NCBI GenBank assembly: GCA_032622095.1
Contig: CP136061.1
Coordinates: forward strand, 260,494,077-260,558,076
Direction of reading: 5' to 3'
DNA from: Siphonodentalium dalli
Lineage: Eukaryota; Mollusca; Scaphopoda; Gadilida; Siphonodentaliidae
Length of the DNA: 64,000 bases
The notes under the pieces were generated by a model. It ran no database searches and was not told the origin of the DNA. It saw only the letters and a list, made by a program, of their open reading frames with translations. Of this stretch, positions 1 through 13,600 are shown piece after piece. The translations under genes were made by a program, and so were the position numbers. Every line of letters starts with the position of its first letter. The stretch's first letter is position 1.

Positions 1-976
1 GACATAATTATGTGTGGACCAACTTGCATCCATTTCTTCATGAAACGTAGGCAAATCGACATCCATTTTGAAATGTTGCACGATTGTCAAAGAGTGTCTT
101 CCGTCGGCCCAAAGTTGCGGAAGATGTGTTTTTTTCTTCAGATTCCGATATTGTATAGAACATCAATATTCGTGGAAATCCAAGTATTCAGCTGCCATGC
201 TGATTGGGGTCAGGTAACCTTGGAAACACTGGCTGGTCGTATGAGTCTGTATATGGAAGTATTTACTTGCTTTCAGATATGTATATGTATATATGGCCTC
301 ATGCATGCACGTGGGTTAACCGTTTTGGAATGGAAAGACGAATCCGTGACCTCTGAGACCCGGATGAACACTTTACGTCGCTACGCCGACAGTTTATTAG
401 TATTAAGGGCAATTACATTGGCTTCAATTTCAAGCACGAGTGACCTTATGTCGATTGTACGTCACTCTTAAGTAGTTTAGGTTCCTCAAAGTAGGACCAA
501 TGTGGTTTCCATCCGCATTTTATAATTCACGGAAATTAACTTTCCCAACAATTTGTCTCCTCGAAATATTTGTTGAATGAATGTATGCTGAATAGGCATC
601 TTTAGCCAATATTTTTAAAATATATTATAGATATACATGTATGTGATCAGATAAAATAGAGGTACTGGCTCAGTATATGATGTGTTCAATAAACTGTTCA
701 ACTGTTCACATGTGCGTGAATAAATGATTAGGTCTTATCGAACTGACCCAGTTACGATCAGAATGACTCGTCTAAATGTACATATAATACAACGACAAGG
801 TTCGGATATCAACAGTTAGCCCCAGTACCAAGAAACAATGCATATGCAATAGTTTCACAAGTATGCCACGTCACTGAGACAACCCATAAGAGCAATATAC
901 TGGTTAAATAAACATCGGTATTGAACTTTTGTGATTTCGGCAAAAATGGTGAACATTGTAGTGTCGTTATCCTCCA
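1..976. other. No gene recognised
   Basis: The stretch has an open frame of 153 codons at 10-471 but no recognisable domain, no good splice context and an ordinary non-coding composition. I see no Reeler-like exon here. The sequence near 838-870 (CATATGCAATAGTTTCACAA) recurs at about 1763, an old local duplication. Confidence 0.5.
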
Positions 977-1376
977 TTAACCCTTTACCCAACAGAACGG
1001 CCCTGTGCCAATGCATTCTCTTATATATGCGAGTCGACCATAGGTCGCCTCGCATATATAAGAGAATGCATTGGCTTAATACATTAAAAATTATAAAATT
1101 GTTAAAGAATGTAAGAAAAAATGGTAAAAAGTGTTAAAAAAAGATTTTTTTTAGGTCAATGCATTCTCTTATATATGCGAGGCGACCTATGGTCGACTCG
1201 CATATATAAGAGAATGCATTGGCACAGGGCATAACTGTAACTATCACAATGTGGTCAAGGAGCCGGTTCCAATGATACCCATATTTGTATGGTTCTATTG
1301 AGACAGACCGAAGATATTTTAGGCTGTTGAAGCTTTATTTGGCCGGTTTTGGCCGGTTTGTTGGGTAAAGGGTTAA
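977..1376 (-). mobile_element. Family A TTAA element (piggyBac-type MITE), copy 1
   Basis: Bounded by TTAA on both sides. The termini are CCCTTTACCCAACA and TGTTGGGTAAAGGG. TTAA target duplication and CCC termini are the known signature of piggyBac. It has no transposase, so it is non-autonomous. Inside are two copies of the hairpin cassette (about 1000-1075 and 1157-1230) in opposite orientation, separated by an A/T-rich spacer. Strand labels for this family are arbitrary: minus means the cassette end comes first. Confidence 0.85.
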
Positions 1377-2174
1377 TTGATATGTAGTACGGATTTAATT
1401 ATCTATAAAGCTGACAACACTTATGGCGCTCGTTTCTTTTGCTTAGATTGAGCTAAGTCATTGTGCAACATATAGGTGTGTAAGACGCACGTGGGCACCA
1501 CCGACATCATGCGTGTGTCTAACTGAGCAAGACACACCAACATCTTAGTACTATGGCCAGCAGAAAATGGCTGGTAAATGATTTTGTGATATTGACCACA
1601 TGCTCGTATTAATGGTGCACCCGGGGGAGGGTACTATTACTATAATAATTCAGGTATCCTTATATTTCTATTCTACAAATTTAACCAGCAATCGCACATC
1701 TATTCAGTCACTATTGACTAGACTAGGTAATATATTTGCACGAGGGTATGTTGCAATAAACAATGCATATACAAGAGTTTCACAAGTTTCACTCTTAGTA
1801 CTATGGCCGGCAGAACATGGTCGAGAAAAATGCTTTTACGATATTGGTGTAAACAGTATTTATTCCATATTAGTCATTATATATTACAAAAACAAGACAA
1901 ATATTAATAGTGATGATATGAATGTGATTCGACTACAAGCTTTAAGCTTTTGGGAGTCGTTTCCGATTGGCTTGTGACAAGGTCCATCCTGTGAGAGTGA
2001 TTTTAGAACACTTCAAGTTGTTTCAAGTAAATGGGGGCTTCAGGTTTAAAATTGTTGACGTTTTATCGCGTGTACTAGTCTACTCACAGGATGGGCCGGT
2101 TCGATAGGTGTTTCAAGATAAGGTAGTTTCATATGAAATGTAAATTGGGTTACGATATTGACCGCCTGCTCGTG
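1377..2174. repeat. Local degenerate duplications
   Basis: Segments at about 1550-1740, 1790-1850 and 2110-2170/2575-2670 are diverged copies of each other. Shared pieces include TTAGTACTATGGCC, CCCGGGGGAGG and ATAATTCAGGT. No gene is supported. The duplication provides the unfilled target site for family A copy 2. Confidence 0.6.
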
Positions 2175-2574
2175 TTAACCCTTTACCCAACAAACCGGCC
2201 AAAACCGGCCAAATAAAGCTTCAACAGCCTAAAATATCTTTGGTCTGTCTCAATAAAACCATACAAATATGGATATCATTGGAACCGGCTCCTTGACCAC
2301 ATTGTGATAGTTACAGTTATGCCCTGTGCCAATGCATTCTCTTATATATGCGAGTCGACCATAGGTCGCCTCGCATATATAAGAGAATGCATTGGCCTAA
2401 AAAAAATCTTTTTTTAACACTTTTTACCATTTTTTCTTACATTCTTTAACAATTTTATAATTTTTAATGTGTTAAGCCAATGCATTCTCTTATATATGCG
2501 AGGCGACCTATGGTCGACTCGCATATATAAGAGAATGAATTGGCACAGGGCCCTTCTGTTGGGTAAAGGGTTAA
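2175..2574 (+). mobile_element. Family A TTAA element, copy 2
   Basis: TTAA on both sides; 400 bases; orientation opposite to copy 1. It has the same termini and the same pair of hairpin cassettes (2327-2395 and 2475-2548). The flanks GACCGCCTGCTCGTG and ATGCACCCGGGGGAGG match a paralogous site at 1590-1628 that has a single TTAA and no element. Confidence 0.88.
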
Positions 2575-3885
2575 TTATGCACCCGGGGGAGGATATTACA
2601 ATAATTCAGGTCTTCTTATATTTCTATTTGACAAATTTAGCACATTTTGCAGTCAGTATTGACTAGATGTCTGTTCAAATATGACACCATTCGTGATATG
2701 ATGATCTCGATACTCCTCAAGATAGCAAAGAATAAATATTAACTCGACGATATTAATTAAATGTATAAACGTTCCATTGTCACATCCGTCGTTCGATGTT
2801 GGCGTATTTCTGACGGGTTCATTGGCGCAGGTTGATTAATCTGATCTATAGCGAACGATCAAACACTCCATGTCGACATGAAGTCTGGCATTTCATTCAG
2901 GAAATAGCTGCCTGTTGTTGAGCAGTTTGCAAGAAGTAACTTGTGGTAAGACCACCATTCCACCATGAATTAATTAAATCCGTTTGACCTTGACCTTAAT
3001 GGTTCCTGTGACGTTACCTTTACCAGAGTTCACTGACTTTAAAACAGTTTGAATTTTGATTATATAAAACACTACTCAACTTCGGGCATGATTGCGTATT
3101 GATCATGCTATAATCAGGACAGGCACATCTGAAATAAACTAGTATGGTTGTATTTAACTATAATAGTTGAATTTGACAATGTCGAGTCCACCACTTCCCT
3201 GTGTTGCGGATACTACGGAATAGCGCATTCCAGTGAACAGACAAATTGCACTCGTAGCAAAATTACAGCAAATGTTCAGTCTCCCGATAAAATTAGTTTT
3301 GCAACCGTTTGCTTATTTAAGATAATAATGACCCATGGATTATTTTCTAAATAACATTAACACGATCACTCAATCGCTCATTCATAACAATATTTGGACC
3401 AATTGAATGTTATTTGACTTCCTTATCACGTGTCGCCATGCATGACCAATCATTTGCCTGGATCGAGACATGTTATTTCGTCACATAAACAAACATTGTA
3501 AAGATTTAGTGTGGCACTGTTTTTGAATATTTGTTTGTGAATTATGATGTTGGTTTACGCCATTTGTATCGAATTCACAAAATGACAAAATCCATATTTG
3601 CCAATTATAGTTGAATATAGCAACAATAAATAAATTCAGGATGTGCCTGACCCGATAATTCCGTTAATCTGTATGAAAGAACAACCAAACATGTATGGAG
3701 AAACTTGCTGACGATTTATTATTGTCAAATGATCGCAGCCATTGAAAATATCAAACCCAACAAAACCATATGTCTATTATCAGTCGCTGGCGTCTGGGTT
3801 TATCGAATAATCTAATTCAATGTGCTTTCGTCATCCAATGTTCGGTGCATTGATGCCAATATATGTAGTATATGTATTTTCAATG
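2575..3885. other. No gene recognised
   Basis: Apart from the duplicated flank up to about 2670, I see no repeat, exon or RNA gene that I can support here. Confidence 0.4.
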
Positions 3886-4182
3886 TTAAATTGATACTGA
3901 ACACTAAATCCAGCCATTTATGGAATGAGTGCAAAATATACTCATGTGCTATGCGAACGACGTAAAACAACATGGTAATTATAATGAAAATGAGTTTATG
4001 ACTCGAGCCATAAACTCATTTTCATTATAATTACCATGTTGTTTTACACCAATCGTAAATTAAATGTGTATATTTTGCACTCATCCATGGCTCAAATTCA
4101 TTTAGTTATTCCATATATTATGTTGAGTATAATAGGAGATGGTCCCATAAATGGTTGGACTTAGTGTACTGTCTCCCTTTAA
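3886..4182. mobile_element. Family F TTAA foldback element, copy 1
   Basis: TTAA at both ends. The inner sequence is a near-perfect hairpin (about 3963-4047) with arms GTAAAACAACATGGTAATTA and its complement around a short ACTCGAGCC-like centre. The outer arms carry ACTAAATCCAGCCATTTATG and its complement. The same arrangement recurs at 38981, 39979 and 59142. Confidence 0.75.
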
Positions 4183-4516
4183 AGCAACGTGCAATTTCCA
4201 CTATCAAATAAAACATGAATATTTGGGAGTACATTCGGATGTATATATCGTGATATGGCTCAACGATTTCCGTCCATCCAATTCCAAAATCCAAACTCAT
4301 AGACTTTTATATTCGATATTAGGCAATGTTCAAAACTTACTTAAAGCCACACGGTCGGTGTTAGTCTATTCCTTATATGGTAGAACTAAATAGCGTTTGT
4401 TTCACTTATATTTCACAGATATTTTTTAAAACGCTGGAAAGAGTTAGTGGCTGTGACGATGACAAGTATTTTTCGAAGCATATGACAACCATATTCATGA
4501 TTTGTTTTCTCTGTAG

Positions 4517-4653
4517 ATATCTCCATTGGGCAGACTTGAGAAGTCTAAAAATTGCGACCATACGGTGCTAGTACACAGATACCTCATGTCCAAGAATGGG
4601 GTTAGTGTTAAATGGACGGCGCCTGTCGGTGTGTCCGAGTGTGTAGATTTCAG
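4517..4653 (+). CDS. SPON1: Spondin exon 1 (first visible): Reeler domain, C-terminal half
   Basis: Acceptor TTTTCTCTGTAG ends at 4516 and donor GTGAGT starts at 4654. The exon starts in phase 0, reading ISPLGRLEKSKNCDH, and ends with two bases (AG) of an Arg codon. It contains the Reeler hallmark of a Trp-x-Ala-Pro segment (VKWTAP) followed by a Cys-Val-Asp-Phe strand (SECVDF), matching the end of F-spondin Reeler domains. The preceding Reeler exon, which should carry the conserved Phe-Arg-Gly-Phe region, was not found in the first 4.5 kb. A decent acceptor at about 4409-4420 is followed by an open frame (FKTLERVSGCDDDKYF), but it does not look like Reeler and I did not include it. Confidence 0.88.
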
Positions 4654-7600
4654 GTGAGTGAAGCTCCATATCCAAATGTGTACCAATTCACTTCAATTTA
4701 TGTTCTCTCTTTTATCACATGTAGATAATTTAGAGCGCGTTTACAAATTATATAATACAATTTGTTGTGCAGTGAGACTTTGGATGTGTGTGATTATGAG
4801 CTTATGGCGCTATACATACATTAGAACCCATATATAGGGAGAAATCATCACAAAATGTATATTAGGACCCATATATAGGGAGAAATCATCACAAAATGTA
4901 TATTAGAACCCATATATAGGGATAAATCATCACCAAATGTATGTTAGTGTCGAAATAATTTTGTATGGACCTAGTTGGTACATGTATAAATAACATGTAT
5001 ATTAGAACCCATATATAGGGAGAAATCATCACAAAATGTATGTTAGTGTCGAACTAATTTTGTATGGACCTAGTTGGTACATGTATAAATAACATGTATA
5101 TTAGAACCCATATATAGGGAGAAATCATCACAAAATGTATGTTAGTGTCGAAATAATTTTGTATGGACCTAGTTGTTACATGTATAAATAACATGGATAT
5201 TAGAACCCATATATAGGGAGAAATCATCACAAAATGTATGTTAGTGATGAAATAATTTTGTATGGACCTAGTTGGTACATGTATAAATAACATGTACATT
5301 AGAACCCATATATATGGAGAAATCATCACAAAATGTATGCTAGTGTCGAAATAATTTTGTATGGACCTAGTTGGTACATGTATAAATAACATGTATATTA
5401 GAACCCATATATAGGGAGAAATCATCACAAAATGTATGTTAGTGTCGAAATAATTTTGTATGGACCTAGTTGGTACATGTATAAACAACATGTATATTAG
5501 AACCCATATATAGGGAGAAATCATCACAAAATGTATGTTAGTGTCGAAATAATTTTGTATGGACCTAATTGGTACATGTATAAATAACATGTATATTATA
5601 TCGGTATGTTTTAGAATGTTTACTTGTTTGTCAGAAAAATGTAGCCTCAAGGGTGCCGGGGATATCAAGGGTCTTTTTTTATAAAGATTGAGAGATCCTA
5701 ATTATGTCTGTTGCGATCGAATAATACTGCTAGCTTGGAGATCCTTGGTAATATGTCTGTTGCGATTGAATAATACTGCTAGCTTGTTGGTCCCCGTCAA
5801 TACCGTGATCTCAGGTACATGTACTGTTCGTGTATGTTTCGGAGTCGTGATCTCAGGTACATGTACTGTTCGTGTATGTTTAGGAGTTCAGTACATGTAC
5901 TGTTCGTGTATGTTTAGGAGTTCAGTACATGTACTGTTCGTGTATGTTTAGGAGTTCAGTACATGTACTGTTCGTGTGTGTTTAGGAGTTCAGTACATGT
6001 ACTGTTCGCGTATGTTTAGGAGTTCAGTACATGTACTGTTCGTGTATGTTTAGGAGTTCAGTACATGTACTGTTCGTGTATGTTTCGGAGTTCAGTACAT
6101 GTACTGTTCGTGTATGTTCAGGAGTTCAGTACATGTACTGTTCGTGTATGTTTAGGAGTTCAGTACTTGTACTGTTCGTATATGTTTCGGAGTTCATTAC
6201 ATGTACTGTTCGTGTATGTTTAGGAGTTCAGTACATGTATTGTTCGTGTATGTTCAGTACATGATAATCGTGGCGGATATCCGCTATAGGTAGACATTAA
6301 TCAGGAAGACAAAAGAACAAACCCGCATATATAATCATGTTGTCTGATATGTGTATATTTAGAAGAATACATCTATTTTAATATGCGTCACAGGTATAAT
6401 TTGAGGCACAGTTGCTGTACATTACAACCACATGCAGTGAAATTCCAAAAAGCAGTCACAATAAAACATGCGGTGTTGATCTACTCAGCATTCACTTCAG
6501 AACTACACCCCACTTAGATTAACCCTAAAATCCTTTCTATCAGAACTACAATCTAGATATTTACAGGATAAATTGTTGGCACAGTGCCAAATGAAATTAC
6601 CCTCGTTCGATAAAACTGGTTTTTAATCACAGAAGCTCTCAACAAAACGTCAGAAGCAAACAAACCATGATGTATCAAAATATCGTTCCCACCGAACCCC
6701 AACTTTATCTCAAATTCACAAGTATTGGCCAGAGGAATAAGCGCCGAGAAACCGCCGAGTTGATCCACCAGAAAGGGAAAAAAATTATTTCTACATCAAT
6801 CAAGATCCCATTATCCTTAGCAAAGAGCTATATATATACAATTAATATCTTATAAAAATTGGACCAATTAGCTCATTGACTAAATATATGTTAACATAGA
6901 TTGCGGGACCCATACCAGAAGCGTGTATACTTATACACTTGTCACGATGAGTGAAAGAGCAAGTGAGCGAAAGGATGTGTGCAAGTTATTGATAGCCTGG
7001 GGACGAAAGAGCTTGTGTGATATCATCTTTTTGCATTTTTTTTTACAATATATATTTATATACATTTATTTTGATCAATAAAAAAAAAAAAAAAAAAAAA
7101 AAACAACTAATCCTGTCATGTCCAGATCATAAGTTAAACCCTGCCTTTACTAAATACTCACTGATGGGTAGTTACCATAGAAAATGTTCAGATCATAAGT
7201 TTAACCCTGCCTTTACTAAATACTCACTGATGGGTAGTTCCCTTAGAAAATGTTCAGATCATAAGTTAAACCCTGCCTTCACTAAATACTCACTGATGGG
7301 TAGTTCCCTTAGAAAATGTTCAGATCATAAGTTAAACCCTGCCTTTACTAAATACTCACTGATGGGCAGTTCCCTTAGAAAATATTCAGATCATAAGTTC
7401 AACAAATGGCCGTTTATTGAAGGTAATATCTGAACATTTGCCACAAAAGAACATGAGTTATTCTGCTTTTGAATGATAACTGGGTGGAATGGTAAATTGA
7501 TATAGAAATGGTTATTCTCGTGACGATTATTACAAAATGGTCGATGTTATTATTATTTTTCAGAGCAACTGTGATAGAAAATCCTAATCGTTGGTACAAA

Positions 7601-10600
7601 GACGCAGGAAACCTAAAAATGTCAATATGTCCGAAACGTAAGTATCTTCATTATACAACTCAAGAAATGCATGGCATTGTTATATTCGCGGCAAACAATT
7701 CAAGAAATGCAAGGTATTGTTATCTTCGTGGCAAACAATTCAAGAAATGCATGGTTTTGTTATCTTCGTGGCAAACGCACGCTGCTCAGGTGTTGATTGA
7801 ACATTCACTATGTATTGCACGAAATTAGCCATGCAGGACCCGAGTCTGTTCACAGTTCGAAGAACGCACGCATCAATATAGTCTCAAATTTAGCATTGAA
7901 CATTACAAGCACTTTAATGTATCCTCATTATATTGCGAAGATAAACACATGTAAATGTATAGTATGCACTTAATTCCGAACATATTATATATGTACAACA
8001 CTGAATTTATTACTTCTGGACAGCGAATATATGTTGATAGACACAAATGATATAAATACTTCGATGATTTTTCATTTCTAATCGATATATTCTACATGTT
8101 CATCAAGTTCTTGTACTACCGTTTCAAATTCATATATAGCTATATAGGTACAGTGTGTCCGCAAAAAGTCAGCAGTAGACCAAAGCATTATATTTTGAAA
8201 ATTACTTTACCTCCACCCATTCGCCTGTAACATTTCCCTTGAATATTTGATAGATCACTCTAATACACCCCACCATTATTAAAAACATCCGCATATATCC
8301 AAGTGTTAGCATATCACATACTGGTATGTTTAGGATTCAATATATTGTATTCAACCGTCATAAAACATTGTACGTTAATTTATTATCCTTGTAGCATACG
8401 TTATACTTCATATTATGGGGAGCGGATGATCGTGTAAGTTCAATAACGTGTCCTCCAATCATCCAACATCTGTATTGTATTATACATATTAAAGATGGAT
8501 TATCTCATTATGTAACAACTTTTAGATAGTTTCCTGGGTATGAAATAATGTCTATGGGTTGGAAATCCCTGCCTGGAAACAATTATATTAATTACTATTG
8601 ATTTTATATCGATACCATTGTATTAGAATGTGACAAATATAGTATCCATTTATGGGAATATATTTGTTACTACATTTAGAACTTTTAGGTTTAGGCCTCC
8701 AGTGTGTTTCCAATTGATTGTATATTTTGTACTATTTAGTTTGAATCAAGTAGATAAGACCTAGAGTGCAGCATATTCTTATTTCCAATAACTAAAATAA
8801 TTAAAAACGCAAATGTAAAAGACGGTCGTGAATATTAGGTACCATTATAGAATGGTTATTTTAAACGCAAAAATCCGTATAAAAACAATATTAATTTATA
8901 GACGCGTTTCAGGGCAGGGATATTCGATTCACCGTTATTACTTCATACCCATGAACTATACAAATCATGCTGCGGAAGAGATAATCCATCTTTAAATATC
9001 TATTTAATCCAAAAAATTATTTCACATTTCAGTTGTGGAGACACAGCGTGATGAGATACCGGTGGTAGTAAACGATCCTTCATCGTGCTGTCGCTGCCAG
9101 GATGTCGCATACAAGATGACATTTCATGGCCACTGGTCACGCGAGTCACATCCGAAAGGCTTCCCAACAGATGCTATTGGTAAGCCACCTTGGTTGCTAA
9201 CATCCTATAATGACGGCCCGGTTTCCAAACCATCTTACAGCCAAACAATATAATGTGTCGTAGTTCGTCTTCTTGTTCTTGTTGATGGCATTGTATTTGT
9301 GAACATGTACGTAAAACAAGTTTTAATGCGGCCTTTGATTGGAACAGCGCCTCGTTGGATGAGTAGCTATATATATTAGTACAATTTCAAGGTATCAATA
9401 TGCACTGTTTTCCTCCGTCGAGAACCGAATAGGAGAAATTAGCAACATCCAATGGAAATAGTATTGATATAGTTTATAAACTATATTTGACGCCATGATT
9501 GGATTCATGAAGCCGTAATCTTAACTACACGGTTATCGCAAAAATATAGCTGATAGAAATAACACAACTTCTAGTGACCTACATGTAGTGCACTATCAGT
9601 AGTTATTACCAGTAGTCGTTCACTATGCGAAAGCTATCCAGTGTGACTCGCTTAGGTCATAAACATTTCTCGTTCATTCGTGTTTATAGTTTCTTAATTT
9701 CTAAATCGCGTCATGTTTCAACTGTTTCGTATACATGTATAGTTTATACAGCAGCCTTCATCGGAACGTTTACAAAGTGTGCCCGATCCGCTGTCCACTC
9801 AAATACACTACTATGTGTAATATGTAATTGCTAACTAACCTTGTATATTTTGGGTCACGATAAATATGTTCAGTCAGTCAACGTTTACAATGCACACTTA
9901 AACTGCTTCTACTCATAAGTGTTGCAAATGTACTCCAGCAAGAGAGAACACGGGGAGAGGTATGAGGAGGCGTATATGTGCTTGGTTGCTTACAATTCTT
10001 CATTCGTGTTTACTATATTATTTTGTAGATTTTAACGAGTTATTGTGGTCATCAATAATTGGTGCGACGCACAGTAAATCGTATAGTCTATGGAAGTTTG
10101 GTCACTACGCCTCTGACGGGGTTAAAAATGTATGTGAAGCGGGCGAAACATCGATAGCAGAAGAGGACATGAAGAAAAATGTGAGCACATTAACTTATAT
10201 ACGGGAACAATACTCATACATATATATTCATTAATTGTGGGCGTATATTTGGGAATGGGGAGTGGACTGTAAACTATATAATGTTTATATGCAGTATACT
10301 CCCATAATTGAACTAACAGTTCACATAATCTTTCCATGTGCTATATATATGTGACCCGCCATATCAAATCCAGTCGTAAGTCGGGATTTTTTTTTACCCT
10401 GTGCCGATGCATTCTCTTATATATGCGAGTCGACCATAGGTCGCCTCGCATATATAAGAGAATGCATTGGCCTAACAATTTTTTACAATTTTAATAATTT
10501 TTTCTTGTATTCTTTAACAATTTTATAATTTCACCCATACAGAGCCCCAGACAAACATGAGCAGACGACACTCTTCTATATGCTTCTATATATGTGTGGG

Positions 10601-13600
10601 GCTCCCTACAAGGTGATGGATGTTTTTTTATTTTATGTCCTAAAAATTGTAAGAAACATTTATTTAAAAAAAATGAAAAAAATATGTTATTTTTTGCCAA
10701 TTCATTCTCTTATATATGCGAGGCGACCTATGGTCGACTCGCATATATAAGTGAATGAATTGGCACAGGGTCAAAAAAATCCCGACTTACGACTGGATTT
10801 TATATGGCGGGTCACATATGAGTAATTTATAATCACCTGAATGCTGAACAACCTAGTATATGACCTAGTATTGAATAACATTGAGAATGTTTTAGTAGAA
10901 CCTTCTAAACGTTCAGTGTCAGAGGTTAACATAAATTCATACTGTAATAGCAGGTGTATTCCAGTTTACTACCAGTTAATGGCTGGTTCGCGCACTTATT
11001 TACAGAAAGTCACGATTTTTTCGTTCGAATGCATTAAATTCGAACTTTTAAAGACCGGCGTGTTCCTCTTAGTAGTATTAGTTTGGAATTCAGAACCGTG
11101 ACCTGATGCACATTGTATAGATTTGGATCGAACTTTTCGGTTGATCACCTGTCAATTGGCAGACGTATTATTAGATACAGACATTGATGGTGATCAAAAG
11201 CCGCACCCTTAATGCACCCTTAATGGATGCGATAGCTATCTTTAACCAACTGTACACTGAGTTCACTTTTAACGATAACATGGTTTAACCATTTATATAC
11301 TAAACACTCATTGACGAGAGCTTCCCTTAGGATATTTTCAGATAATAAGTTATTTGTTGAACTTATTATCTGAACATTTTCCACCAATTAATATGTATCA
11401 TTCTGCTCTTGTATTATCTTTTCGCATGTCTGATTGTGTTACCGGAACACCCATCAAATTACGGTTTAACTGTATAATTTGATAACTGAGATGGAAAATC
11501 CATTTAGTATAGAAAGGGTTATATTCACATATCATAAGCTACATGATTCAAATTAAACGCGAAATCAACTTAAACGGATTAAATTCACATATGATAAGCT
11601 ACATGATTCAAATTAAACGCGAAATCAACTTAAACGGATTAAATTCACATATCATAAGCTACATGATTAAAATTAAACGCGAAATCAACTTCAAAGGGTT
11701 AAATTTACATATCATAAGCTACATGATTCAAATTAAACTCGAAATCAACTTCAAAGGGTTAAATTCACATATCATAAGCTACATGATTAAAATTAAACTC
11801 GAAATCAACTTCAAAGGGTTAAATTCAAATATATTAAGCTACATGATTCAAATTAAATGCGAAATCAACTTCAATGGTTTCAATTCACATATCATAAGCT
11901 ACATGATTCAAATTAAACGCGAAATCAACTTCAAATGGTTAATTCACATATCATAAGCTACATGATTCAAATTAAACGCGAAATCAATTCAAAGGGTAGA
12001 GATGCCAGCCCGATTCCTAATGTTCTAGATGCAAACCCGTGGCTTTTATGTGAAGTTTCATAGTGCATGTTATTAAAACTTGCGGTATCTCCTTCGCGCA
12101 TGACTCTGACAACGTCGTGATGTGGCCTAGCAACTGAACTGACGTTAAACCTCAACAATCAATTTTTCAGCATAGAGTTTATACACTGTGATCTGATGTC
12201 CCCCATCAATTGTCTTTTACATTGTGATTCATCTCACAAAAGTAAACAAAATAAACACAAGTAAATTGGTTCTGCACTCAAAATTCACAGCAGCATCTAA
12301 CTACTCGACTGTACTACACATACTGCTTTTTTCCATTGATATAAAATTATAGTAGGCATGTGTACATCGCAGGCTACTTTCATGTAATTAAACGCCTTAT
12401 GTCTGCATTGACTATAGTAAATTGCATTCATTATGCATTTATGATTGGTGGAATTAACGTAGCATGAGAAAATCAGGGGCTGTTTGGTTATCAAGGGTTA
12501 CCAACCGAAGTCGAGGATAACAACACACACTTATCTGAAGTGATTTTCTGAGGAGGATTCGCAACAAATATGTTTTGTCTAACAAGGGAAACTCTTCAGC
12601 GATTCAAGACTTGCTCTGAATAAGACCAAAATAACATTTGATTGCTATTACTTTGTGTCGTAAAACACTCGAGATAAAACGACCCCGTGCTTGAAATAAT
12701 GTGCTATTGGGGAAGCTATCCGAAATTCAGACTTCACGTTAATTAGAACAAGCCCCTGAGAGTACCTCAAGTACGCATTTGATTGAGTACGAAAAATGGA
12801 ATCTTTTTTGATGGCGGCTTTAACGTGGTGCTTATCCTTGTGTTAAAACAGGTGCGTGACATTCATTCGCTGGTTGCTAAGGTGTTCACCAGGTGGAACC
12901 AGCCTATAAACTGACCACTTGAACTTCCATATATAATTGCCAGTTTGCCACGCAATATTGACGGATCAACAACGATAAAAATAGATTTTATATTGATTTT
13001 GGCTGGAGATAACTCATAGTTATACATCTGGTTGAACGTAATTGCTGTGGGATAAAAGCCTACGAAGACTTGAAAATTAAATTTTACGTACATGTACTTG
13101 TTCCTTGCGTCACCCACTGGTCCCCTTATCATGTAGTTGTCTTAATCGGCGTCCGCTCCAGAAATGGTACATGTAGTATTATATGTGGGGAAGATTTATC
13201 TAAACCCGGTATATTTTCCAACTACACAATATATGCACGGTTCGCGCTACCGTTTCCCAAATACAAAAATAATTCACAATTGACAAAACTATTTTAGTTT
13301 GACAGAAGTTTTAGCAAGTCACTATTAAATTTCTCAAGAAAGCTGACAATTAGTGGTCACTCAATACCATACATTGCTTCAACTTACTTATTTAGTGGTG
13401 CTTTATTTATATGGTCAGAAAGGCTAACGTAATATTTCAGGATCAGGGTTCGCGCTGCCACTTGCCAAAGGCAAAAATTATTCACATTTGGCAAAAAATA
13501 TGTTCATTTGGCACAAGTTTTGGCAAGTCACTTTTTAATTTCTAAAGAAAGTTTTAAAAAATGGTCAATCAATACCATTTATTTCAGGAAACTCTTACAA

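Noticed and set aside
10-471. 153-codon open frame on the + strand at the window start
   Set aside because: No domain, no splice context and no Reeler motif; composition is ordinary for chance open frames in this sequence.
855-1137. Short frames reading QCILLYMR or RIYKRMHW, seen at many loci
   Set aside because: They are translations of the A/B hairpin cassette on either strand, not genes.
4421-4510. Additional Reeler exon after the TTTCACAG acceptor at 4420
   Set aside because: The frame FKTLERVSGCDDDKYF lacks Reeler features and no donor gives phase 0 before exon 4517.
5054-5668. 204-codon open frame on the - strand
   Set aside because: It runs through the 99-bp minisatellite; a unit length divisible by three keeps it open.
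5812-6265. CRISPR-like array
   Set aside because: The 34-bp units are contiguous with no unique spacers, and the genome is eukaryotic.
7017-7433. 138-codon repetitive protein frame
   Set aside because: Product of the 66-bp array derived from a family H element.
11543-11956. 137-codon repetitive protein frame
   Set aside because: Product of the 60-bp tandem array.
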